Source: Bugulina stolonifera | Taxonomy: Eukaryota; Bryozoa; Gymnolaemata; Cheilostomatida; Bugulidae | Direction of reading: 5' to 3' | Assembly (NCBI GenBank): GCA_935421135.1 | Contig: OW285190.1 | Span: 9,496,501 to 9,560,500 of the forward strand | DNA: 64,000 nt | Shown: positions 13,829 through 24,926 of the stretch, piece by piece | Layout: every line of letters begins with the position of its first letter | How positions within the stretch are numbered: position 1 is the stretch's first letter | The notes under the pieces: model-generated | Databases searched by the model: none | Seen by the model: the letters and a program-made list of their open reading frames with translations, nothing else | What the model was told of the DNA's origin: nothing | Position numbers and translations under genes: made by a program

Positions 13829-14355
13829 TTTTCGCTAGTTTTGAACCACACTTTTATAATGCTGAAATATATTATTTATAAATACCAGTGATGATGTTTA
13901 AGAACAGCGAAATGGTTGTATAGCTCTAGCTTTTGATGTACATGTTTCTCAATACCTTTCATAAATCACAGTAGTCAGCTTTAGCAACTACTGAGAATTC
14001 ACAGCCTATGGACACGTATATGCAAGTACACATAATTATTTTATATTTTGACATGTATTTTTTCAGAATTCTTTCAGCCTACATGGCCTAATAATATGCA
14101 TGTACATGCTTAAAGTTTGTAATGGTAACCAGTGGGCTACATCTAAAAAACGTTTGACCAGATTCAACACTTTATGCAAAGTTGTCCTCTTTGTTCCCTC
14201 CTTTTTAGAAAGGAAAAAACTTCAACATGTTTAAACTGACAGAGAATAGTGGCCTAAACAATGACAACAATCTATATTTATTTTGAACTATTAACCCTGA
14301 CTTGAACTACACCAGAGCTTGCCACCCCAGTTACTATGTACTGTTAGTCCCTTTA

Positions 14356-14590
14356 GTATGTACATGTGTACGTATGTAGTAATACGTATGTTTGTATGTA
14401 GTAGTACGTATGTACATGTGGACGTATGTAGTAATACGCATGTATGTATGTAGTAGTACGTATGTATGTATGTAGTAGTACGTATGTACATGTGTACGTA
14501 TGTAGTAATACGCATGTATGTATGTAGTAGTACGTATGTATGTATGTAGTAGTACGTATGTATGTATGTAGTAGTACGTATGTACATGTA
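14356..14590. repeat. GTATGTA / TAGTAGTACGTATGTA tandem repeat
   Basis: Imperfect tandem copies of gtatgtagtagtacgtat with interspersed acatgtgtacgtatgtagta variants. It is low complexity and makes a Tyr/Thr-rich spurious frame on the minus strand. Confidence 0.85.
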
Positions 14591-15302
14591 CATTATCACT
14601 AACTATAATGAACTGTTTTCAACTTATAATAGTAAATAATTTGCTTGCTAAAAACACATCATAATTTCGTAAAAAGTATTACACAACCAATCATCTAATA
14701 GAAATTCCACAAAAATTGTACCAAGAGGGAGGGTGGACTTTGGCCTCATCAACGATATTGACTTTACAACAGAAGAGTATCCTAGTGTATGCAGCACACG
14801 TATAATGTAAATTATGCAGACCCCTATATTATGTACTTTTACACTGTATATTGTTAGCAAGTTCTTTTTTTTAAATAACTACTTTATAGTCCATAGCCTA
14901 TTAGCATGCTAATATGCATAGTTTGCAACACTGACCAAGTGACCAGTAATCATATACATGTAGTTTGATTATAAAACAAAATTATTATTTTACCATAACT
15001 TGCTATTACTCTACCTATGAAAGTGCTCAGAATCGAAATGTTTAATATTTTTTCAGGTTATATTAAATGGCATTAGTCTGAGTTGATGTTAAATTTTAGC
15101 AATATTACAATAGAATAATATCCAATATATATGTATTATCAAGATGTAGAATTTCATTTAAATAGCTGCATGCCAAATTAGCCGAAGAGTAATTATTTTA
15201 TTTTATCAAATTTGTCAAACATGTTTAATACATTATAGTATTGGAAACCTAATGTCTTTTATTAAGGAAATGTAGCCTACTTGGAAAGTTTGCAGTTAAC
15301 CG

Positions 15303-15521
15303 CCTCAATTTTAGTGGGTATAGGAGTTTGCCCTCATTTTAATAATTAGTTTTCTCCATAATGTTGCTGCAAATCTGATAGCTAATGGTAAAGTGCTCCA
15401 ATGTCATTCATTGTTCAAATCCCTCGAATGCACAACTTTTTCTCATTTTAATAATTCAATAATTTGGTAGTTGTTATGAGATCAAGTAGATACATGTAAC
15501 TATATAACACTAATCTGTAAG
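15303..15521 (+). repeat. Dispersed SINE-like repeat, copy 2
   Basis: Collinear with 6772-7013 from cctcaattttagtggg to actaatctgtaa. It includes the degenerate tRNA-like boxes (AGCTAATGGTAAAGTGC and TTGTTCAAATCCC) and the following T-rich/cattttaataattcaat block. Divergence between the copies is substantial, so neither insertion is recent. Confidence 0.5.
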
Positions 15522-15852
15522 ATATGACTACAGTGATTTTAATTCCGTATTCAACTATATGCTGCTCTTTGCCAAGTCAAAGGAGCAGCTCTGTTCCAAA
15601 TTACATATATGTACAATGAGGTTAGGCTGACCAAAGATGAACCAACTATAATTAGCATTATTAATCCTATTGATATAGCTATAGGATTATGTATGTGTAG
15701 CTGCATGTTATATGGACTGAGTATAATTAGATAGAAGATTCAAGGTAAATGAATACAGATATAACAGATTGATTTGTACAGATGCTACCACAGCTGCTCT
15801 GGCTGCAGTTCCCTTGGAAACTTTGGCTAAGAGACTACTAGGTAGAATCTAC

Positions 15853-16493
15853 CAGACATGTGCCAAGCAGACAAATACTCAAGTCAAGAGTCAAGTAAGA
15901 GTATACATTCCCAATTGATAAAAAGTAATTTAGAGTAAACTCATCGGATGAAGCAAGTCAAAAGTAGAGTAAGAGTAAATAAACAGCCACTTTGAAAAGT
16001 AAAGTAAGAGTCAAGCAACTAGTGCCAAAATGCTAGAGTCAGAGTAGAGTCAAAAGTACAGCGGTATGTCAAAGAGAATACCAATGGAAATTTTGTAGAA
16101 CACAAATTTCTGATGTATACAAGTGTGACAACACACAATAGGTAATACTTAGTGTTAGATCTAACTTTCTGTCAGTTAAAGTAGTTCTGAGGAACAAAGG
16201 CTATTTCAAATTTGCACTTATTGTAATGGTAGGTCTGTTTATCTATAAGCCTCTCAGCTTCTCTATGTTGGACAAGACTTATTACATAATTACACCAAAC
16301 CAATAGAATTATCATTGATAGCTGAGAGATTAGAGTAAAGTAAGAGTCAAGCATCATGCTTTGTAGGAGAGTAGAAGTAAAAGTCAATTCCCAGCTTTCA
16401 CACAGTACAAAAGCACAAGTCAATTAAAAGTAATGAAAAGCTGTTGCTCGAGTTAACTTGAGCCGAGTAAAATGACTCGAGTGCCCATGTCTG
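15853..16493. mobile_element. hAT-like MITE, 641 bp, with 8-bp TSD
   Basis: The ends are CAGACATGTGCC and the inverted complement of CAGACATGGGC. Both sides carry the exact 8-bp direct repeat GAATCTAC (15845-15852 and 16494-16501). A CAG...CTG terminus with an 8-bp TSD is the hAT signature. The interior consists of degenerate repeats of agtaagagtcaag/agtcaaaagtagag and codes for nothing, so it needs a hAT transposase in trans. Confidence 0.85.
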
Positions 16494-17628
16494 GAATCTA
16501 CCACTCCAGATGTCTACAAGTTCGATAGAAGTGTCTTTATTGCTTGTCCAGGAGCAACTGATCCACGTAAAATAAGCTCTCCTTCTGACTAGCTCTGGTG
16601 AGGGTTGACCTACGGTTGGTCTACAATTCAGTCATAAAATAATTTCCATAAAAAGGAATACGAGCAGATTTTGGGAAGGGGGGCTATGTGGCACAAAAGT
16701 ATTATTAGGTTGAATGCTCTTCTTAACACCACCAATGACATCTTTGGGGAATGAACTGAACCCTAACCACTAGGCCATGATAGTAAAACAATGTTTTAAC
16801 GTCACAGTTGAGTACTGAGACTATATTATAACTGACTTATCATCTCCTAACATACAATGTAGATTGACAGTGATAGCATTTTATTTTGACATTTCAATTA
16901 ATTTCAATATTTATTGGATCAGTTACTGAAAGGCAATAGATCAACTACTAAATTATGATGAATGTGTTGAGTTAGGTGCCAACCATTAATAGTTGTAAGA
17001 TCGAAAGTCAAAAACTGTTAGTAGTACTAAATGGCAGAGCTCTGTGGCTACTGATCACGATAACACTTAACATCAACACATACTAGTGAGTTTGGATTTG
17101 ATTTATATATGGCTAAACTCTTGTCTACATAGAGAGGTGAGGAGATATATTTGTGTCTCATGGAACCAAGCTTCTCCAATAGACAGTAACTCTAAAAGTT
17201 GATAATGCTTGACTACACCGCATGCCTTAAATACTTGCCATGTTAACTATAAATATACATGTACTTATGTACATGTACACTAACAGAAAATTCATGCTAA
17301 ATAGGCTCTATTGTAGAATGATAGTAACATTTACATGTACTTTCGTTGTTATGTTTATGCTATGTTGATGTCTAAGCCTAAGGGCTACCAATCCCCATCC
17401 TCCACATTCAATCCCGAGAAGAGCTTAGATATCGGTCTACAGCATACCTTCGAATTCAAGTGCCTGTTGTAGAATTAAACATAGTTTTTAGTGTCCACAG
17501 TTTGCATAGTAGGTTTGCCATGCTAACGAGAAATCGCCATAAAAATGTGCATTTAGATGCTCAAATGATCTGAATTGTTTCAACTGAAATGAAATAAATA
17601 AGACGTACTACTACGTGCCTTTGACAGA

Positions 17629-20600
17629 ATGGCTGAAAGTATAGAGCTAAGTGTTACAGATGAAGAAAAAAGAGGAATATTAGATGATGATTCATCCCAA
17701 ACAGAGGCTGTTGGATTCAGCAAAATATCCCAGGTAGATCCTTCTGTTATGTACATGTACATGTACATGTACGAGGCTGCATTTCATAGCCGAATGCAAT
17801 CTGAGCATTCAGGCATGACTACATAATATTATCTTTTTCTCTAATAATATGATGCTTGCTTGTGGTGGTTGGGCCAATTTGGTTGGAGATGACACCATAA
17901 TACGTAATGGAAAATATGACCTCCCACTCTAGATTCTCAGTGAAGAACCCTGGCTATGTTAATATCATAATCATGTAATTGCACCTGCTTTTCAAGTTGT
18001 CAGTCACCTTGGCACAAATTGCAATTTTATACTTATTTCCAGATATGGAGAAATGCTTTAGCTCTAGAAATTGGGTTCATGTTTCCATTTGGGGCATACC
18101 TAGCGCTACAGCAGCTACAGTCAAGTCTGTTTGCAAAGGAAGGAATGGGAATTGCTATATTTGCTATTATAAATGGTGGACAAGCTATCATCACAATATT
18201 GGTAGCCGCACCTCTTGTTCAATTATTAGGTATGTAGAAAAAATGCATGAATGTTATACATTATGTATGTAGCACTCAATTATTCTGTGTAAGGCCCACA
18301 ACGTGTAAGCTGTTGCTAGTTTATTCATTATTATTTGCAATGAAACTAAGCACAATATTCTGCTTCATAATAACAGGTTAGCAGGTTAGACTGTATCTGA
18401 GATTGAATTCAGCAATAGGCTAGCATTTACGGAATATTCAGATGGCTGAAAATCAATTAGGCTCTTTGGAGCTATGCTAGCAGCATACCATATAAATCTG
18501 TGATAAAATGGGATATCGAAGTAATGTAGCAAACAGCACTCTCTGCTGCACTGCATCATTGTGTAGTATGGATTGTGGTTTACTTTGCTCTTAGTGAAAT
18601 TTCTAGACCGATATGTATGTGTTGCCTTCCAATTTTCCAATGTTGATGGTGCTTTAACTTGTTTGACCATAACTGAATATCTAGGTGCCAAGAGGACCAT
18701 ACTCCTGTCTACCGTCGGCTACATCTTATTCACAGCAGCGTATTTTTATCCTGGCTGGGAACTATTTATACCTGCTGCCTTGATAATGGGTTTAAGTGGT
18801 GCGATACACGTAGCTGAACTCTACTATATAAACATGGTTAGTGATTCAATACATTATTGTCCGCACAGATACTGGAATCATTTCTAATGGAGCGACTATT
18901 CAAAAATATTCACCTCAGGTACAGTTGTATGTGATATGATTGAAAGATTCTTGCGGTACAACTAGTCAAGACTGCTATTGTTTCAATGTTAGAACATACT
19001 TGTACATGTAGATCATTTAAAGACTTAATATTATATTCAGTTGTCACCTAACCTGGCTCTGACAGCAATGATTTTAATTAATTATGTACGTGTCGCATTT
19101 TTCTCAGTTCATTAATCACTAAAATGTTAATTGCATATTATAGATTGCCCATGATTATGCTCGCCTTAAAGGAATATCTAATCACGCTGCTGCAAGTCTT
19201 TTCTATGGAGTAGCAGGCAGCTTCTACAAAGCTGGTAAACATTGCGAATACTAGAAAATTCCACACAATTGGTCGAAACTGTTTAAAATTTTATCTGGTC
19301 ACACTGCATAAGACAGCATGGTTATTTGTTATAGCCTATTATTCTAAATGTTACCACTGTTGAAAATCTATGTATGCAATAGCCAAGTACCAATATTGTA
19401 CAGATATAACTAAGTGCATCCTGAGTGCTACCTGGAAATGCATGTCGTAACTCCTTTAACTTTAGGCAGACTCATGCCTTCTACGACCTGCTAATACATT
19501 TGAGCTCCAAATGAGCAGACTACTGTTTACCCACAATTTTTTTATGATTTAGATTCAATTTTCTACATGTACACCCACTTGTCACCTAGATATTTATGAT
19601 TTTACAGCTCCAATGTGGGGGAATCTGATTTCTAGCAGAGTTCTTACACCAAGCAACTTTACACTGACGATTAAAGCAATCTCTGATGTGGTAAGTTAGA
19701 TAGTTAGTGTGATTAGTAGTTGACAAAACAAACTTATAAATATTCATCGTTGAAATCGCTGTTCTTATTTATCAGCGAAATTGTTGTCCTCAGTCTGAGA
19801 AGATAGCCAGGTGTGGAAGACAACAACTGTACAAAGGTTATTCATGTTAATAGTGATTCACGCTTTTAGGACGAAAATTAGGGTCCCAGACTTGATCGCT
19901 TTCTGGGAGTAAAACAGGAAGTTTTTATTGAATTCAACAAACGGTGCTGCAAGGATTTTTAAACAGCCCTGTCTATTAATACCAGTATGTTGGTACTAGA
20001 TTAATGGTAGACAACTGATACCTGTTGCACACCATACAAATTTTTTATCCACCACAGTGACTTGGTAGACCCCAAACCAAAGCCACAATACATTCAGATT
20101 TCTAAGTCAAGTCGCATTAATGTGCAAGTCCAAGTCAATTCAAGTCAGCAAGTTGGTAAATCCAAGACAAGTCAACATGTGACTTGACTTGACAATTTAA
20201 GTCAAATCTATGACTTGGACCTAGCTCTGTTGTTCCCTTTCATAGAGGAGACAACTCACGATTCCTGGAGTTGTTCAATGTGGGCATAGCCAGAGTTCCA
20301 ACACCAATCAGGTGGGTGAAGTGGGTACCTGACTCATCCCACTCTGGGTCAAGGTAAAGGGTTTAAGGCTGTGGCTTCTGCTGCAGTGCTGCCAGAGAAC
20401 CTGAACCTAATGTCCTAGCACCACCCAGCGCCACAATCTGGATGGGCAGCATGGTAATATATCACAGGTCCAGGAGAGTCTTTGCTGCCAACATAGCCCA
20501 CGTGCAATCAATAATCTTGTAGGTGGAGTAGGTTGTGTACCCACCCATCTACCTTGTGTCAGCAGCTGTGGGCCCACGGCTACAGCCAAGGTCCTAGCAC

Positions 20601-23101
20601 AACCCGGTGGAGAGAGCCATAGAGGCAGCATTATAATAACATATGCTGTATAAATCATGAGTCTAGGAAGATCTCCACGGCGTACGTGCACATACATTTA
20701 TATTATGTACATGCACATTAGGGTTTGGGGTTTGGTCATTTTTACATATACATTGTATATAGGGTGTCTTTTCCTTGCACAAAAAACATCCTTGTGTACA
20801 ATATATTCATATTTAAGCTCATTATAAGACAGTTTTATATGCTGAGAATAATTCGAGCACTTTTCTTTATTTCAGGAGCTTTCTCTGTGTGGTAAAGATT
20901 TTTGTCCAGAAAATGCTGCAAACAACACTTATTTACAAGGGCCGTCAAAAGATCAGGCATGTCTACCAATCTTTGACCTAACAAACATAAGTAATATACA
21001 ATTGTAGGTAGCTTCATGCTTACCACTGCTGCCTTTTACACGAGAATGGATCAAATTCGAAAGACAACGAAAAACTTCTTCTGCTTTGTATGCTATCGAA
21101 GGGATATATTTTTTGCTGCAACCAAATACAATGTACATAAGTTCAGAATCGCCATTTTACCGAATGGAGTGTTTTTATCAGCTTTTTCTACTCTGGAATT
21201 CTGCCGAAGGGCTTTAAATACTTAAACTATTGAAGGATCGGAAAACTATTCTCACTGCCAAAACCGGAGCCCCACAAAAGCAAAGTTTTTACCTCCAAGT
21301 TTTGATATTGTTGAAGATGCATGTAAGTCAATGACTAACATGCAGGCAACTATTTAATTAACCAATAAGGACATAATTATACTGAATCGAATTGGTCAAT
21401 AAAAATTGACACACTGTATCCACTGCATCAGTACTAAAAGTGAAACAAGGTGGGTGCTTCACACCTGTAACTTCTTAGTAATGCTGGAACTTTTAACACT
21501 GCGTTAGACCAATAAATTAATTTATGAAGTTCAAAATTAGTTAGTACTTCAAGGCTGTGGCAATGTATGAAATTTAATATAGTATTTAAGTAGAATGTTC
21601 TGGAGACTAATCTCATTTGGAATGCATAACTTCTTGTAAAATGCACATTCTCTTTCTGTATTCTGTCCTCATGGTATTTACTAATGTATTATTTGTGTTA
21701 TACTGAACATTCATTGTACTAACAAACTTGGTTTTTATTGATCCATTCCAACAACATATTAAATAGACAAACACAGCAGGTGTATGACAACAACATACAT
21801 GTAACTATTGGTATTGTTTATTTTCCTTGTAGTTGTACACACTGACAGGAATTTACTTGGGTTGTTCTTTACTTGGAATGTTTATAATGCTGGTATTCGT
21901 TCAACAACTACCTTGTGACAGAGATAAAGAAGTGGCTTGCTCTAAGGAAGCTTGGCAACTTGACAAAGTGTTTTCAACATTAGCTTTGTTGAAAGACATC
22001 AGAGTACTATTGTTGATCCCTCTAACCATATTTGGTGGAATGATTCGTGGCACCTTCTTTGCTGATTTTTCTGAAGTGCGTGTGACATAGCAGTTATGGA
22101 CTAAATAATAATTAATATGCTCTTTATTTATTAAAAATTAATAAAAACTCATACAGTCGAAAATTAAGTTTGCAAAAAGACCTATCTGGTAGCATGCTTT
22201 CCATACGTGTTGCAAGAAAATCATTATTTGACAATCTCAGTTACACAATCTTAAACTTTATACAATGTATGATGTATTTAAATTTGATATCTTTAAAAGC
22301 AATGAACAAATAAAATATTTTATTGGAACTAATCTTCTCTAAATGGTAGATCTTTATTCCCATCGACAAAATCTAACCAACAATAAACGAAATTCAACTT
22401 GAAAATGATAAGACATTCTTTTTTACTATCACATAATATTAATATATAATCAATTTTAATGTGCTAAATTTGTAGGCATTCATTACTTGTCTTCTTGGGA
22501 GCTGGTGGGTTGGATATATCGGAATGTGTTACAGCGCAGTAGATGGTCTAGGATCCATATTATTTGGAAAGTTTGCGGAATATGTTGGAAGATATGCAAT
22601 GTTTACCCTAGGTAAGTGGAGTCACTCAGAAGAATGTTGGAATATATACAGTGTTTACCCTGGGTAACTTTCACAAAATTTTGAATTGCTGTTTCTACAT
22701 ATTTATTATGCAACCATGAGCGTTGAAATCACAATCCACCTCCCCCCTCTCCAATCAATTATCATTTATCTACAAGAGAGAGTTTCAATTTTTGGCTCAA
22801 ACGCTGATTTCAACTATTATTCTAGCTAGCTAGCTTACAAGCAGGTGTCAATGTAATAGTCATCCAAGAACTGTTTCACTTTGTTTTAGCAATTTATGGG
22901 GTTTTATTTAAAGAGAACGCACAGTCAGCTTTATCCATCAATACCTTCTTCCGGATATTGGGATACATCATATCTTATGCTATACAGAACCATCTGTGCA
23001 TGCCTACAAAGATTTATATCTTACTATTTGCGCTGGTAATTGGGTTTGTGGGCTACATCACCATAGAGATCATGGAGAAAAGGAAAAGTAAAGAGCTGTA
23101 A
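17629..23101 (+). CDS. UNC-93 homolog A-like MFS membrane protein, tandem copy 2, lacking one exon
   Basis: Nine exons: 17629-17733, 18043-18229, 18685-18836, 19144-19234, 19608-19690, 20876-20956, 21833-22075, 22476-22611, 22890-23101, giving 429 aa. Exon lengths equal those of the upstream copy one by one, except that the 132-nt exon 9 (two membrane segments) is absent. Only 278 bp separates exon 8 from the last exon, and no remnant is visible there. The missing exon is phase 1-1, so joining 22611 to 22890 keeps frame (FTL then AIYGVLF). The donor at 20957 is GC, not GT (CAG|GCATGT); the next GT would shift the frame. Protein similarity to copy 1 is high (roughly 80% in exon 7 by eye). It could be a working shortened paralogue with an even-number TM loss, or a decaying duplicate with an otherwise intact frame. 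Confidence 0.9.
20250..20700. other. GC-richer segment with diverged internal duplication, in intron 5 of UNC93A-like copy 2
   Basis: Two related blocks (around 20370-20460 and 20555-20645) each contain GTCCTAGCAC-AACCC/CACCC and then GGCAGCAT followed by taatata. Base composition differs from the flanking intron, which suggests an inserted repeat of unknown class. A 96-codon open frame on the minus strand (20407-20697) has no recognisable similarity. Confidence 0.4.
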
Positions 23102-24926
23102 TCTTAACTAGTGCATTTGAGCTAAAATTTTGCCACTCTGGAATTGCAGTATATTTTTAGATTCTCACTGCTTGTATGACCAGCAACAATATTCAAAGAT
23201 GGTAAAATAGATATATGATAAAGCTCTTAAACATTACATGACTGTATTTTGAAAGATAGATACCTTCTCAATATATTAATCTGTTTAGACATATCAGAGA
23301 AGAGCTCAACTGGTGTATTACCTGTACGAGTGTGAGTTTGAATTCAAAGCATGCAAAATTATTTCATTATTATCCCACATGTATGTCTGGACGACACCTT
23401 TGCATGTACACTAGTTCATATAATTTTTTACCAAAATAGTATATGCCATAAAGACATCACAACATGCACTAGTTTATAGTTATAGTTGATTACATGCATT
23501 TTGCTGCTGCACTCATCTGGGTACCTGTGGTACGAGTTCGGGAATGGTTCAAGAGTGGTCTAGTAAATCTAGTTCCTAATTACATACACTGAGCAGTGAT
23601 TGCCTTGTTGATTATGCTTGTACTGCGAGCTGTTACTTATTGTACTAGAGCTAACATGAGTTCTATCTATGCCAGTTCAGGAATCTGAACTTTCAGTCCC
23701 GAGGGATTTAAACTGGAAGTACTGTAATTGTCTACATCTTGCAATAATGTGGAACATTTATGTACCAAGTATCATTCTACATGAAGTATATCTAACTACT
23801 CCGCAAGCCTACCATAACGGAGGCCGATGTCTCAGAATGTACCAGTTTTTACGTAATATTTAATGTTCCTCACTATTATAAGCACTTTTAATAATGGCCG
23901 ACCCTTTGAAGGTCGACCCTCAGACTTTTGCCGCCAAGTTGTTGGGGAATTTCTGGGGCCGATATATTGTCCTCATCCCCCCCCCCCCATACTCTATCAG
24001 GCTTTTCACCGGAACTGCTACCGGAAATACTTTTAGTATATAAGCATGAACATCTTACAGTACAAATCATTTGATGATTATACTACAATAAAGTCACATC
24101 TCCCAACTCAAGCTATACAGTGTCCTCTCTCTTAGCAAAGCAGTTCCAGCTCTTGGTCCTATTGGACTACCAGCCCGAACTGACTTTTTAGGCTATACAG
24201 AACATGCTTTTTAGCAACACCTTCTGAGCATGGCATCGGACCTTCGGCCTTTACACGTGGATAAGCTACTAGCCCTGTTCACTATTTACATGTATGTAAT
24301 GCTAGAAGATTATTCTAGTCACTACTCCTAGGCTTTTCCCAGACTCGTACGATAGGTGCCCATGTGATTTAAGCACGAAAACATTATAAAATTATAGAAA
24401 ATCTTGAAAAAATACTGTGATTTAATTACAACTTCTTCAATTTAATTATTGTACATGTATGTATTATTATGTAATGATAAAATTAGCATGATACAGATAT
24501 TACAATGCAAAATTAAATAAAATGTCAATTGCATTTTTTAATATAAACCAGCACAAATTTTCCGCAGGCTAAAATGTACATGTACATAGTTTTACTCATT
24601 TTTATTATGCTAAAGAAAATAATTTTATGTTATTAAAAAGAAGCATGCCCTATGATATAAGTTTACTATTACAGGACATGCTGCATATTTTATACACATT
24701 TATGGCCATTCTACACTTGTAGCCACGGAAAAATATTCAGTACAGCCACAACATGCATAACAATAAAGTCCAGTATAAAATAGTTTCTAATCAATATAAT
24801 CCCTATCATGCCGTTATACCTGATAACTTGTTAGCTTTAGCACACCTCAGCTACTACTCGGTAGTTACTAAGGGACTCTTGCTCACATAACAGTCTACAT
24901 GCTGCATCAGAGTACTAATGATTCTT
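23102..24926. other. Intergenic region between UNC93A-like copy 2 and the GRL gene
   Basis: The region lies 3' of both convergent genes. It holds the LTR-like segment 23530-24270; I see no coding exon in the remainder. Confidence 0.5.
23530..24270 (+). mobile_element. Diverged LTR-like segment
   Basis: It shares the order of blocks with the solo LTRs at 53518-54181 and 56774-57572: GGCCGA-GTCTCAGAAT, an ATTATAAGCA block, paired GGCCGACC/GGTCGACC inverted repeats, TATATAAGC at about 24040, CAATAAAGTCACA at about 24087, and a closing GGACCTTCGG block. Ends are not definable by eye. It is probably an old solo LTR of the same family. Confidence 0.45.

Larger units (their letters stand above)
13829..17628. 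other. Spacer between the two tandem UNC93A-like genes
   Basis: There is no convincing gene. The spacer holds a simple-repeat tract (14356-14590), a SINE-like repeat (15303-15521) and a hAT-like MITE (15853-16493). The sequence just around the MITE insertion site (15780-15850 and 16500-16590) has short coding-like stretches in different frames (e.g. TTPDVYKFDRSVFIACPGA), possibly the remains of an older gene, but no exon model holds together. Confidence 0.5.

Noticed and set aside
15780..16590. Coding-like stretches on both sides of the hAT-like MITE
   Set aside because: The joined pre-insertion sequence changes frame between the two parts and has early stops, so no exon model could be supported.
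20060..20240. CAAGTC-rich repeat considered as a second hAT-like MITE
   Set aside because: CAGA-type ends can be proposed, but the flanks (aatacatt and ttgttccc) give no target-site duplication.
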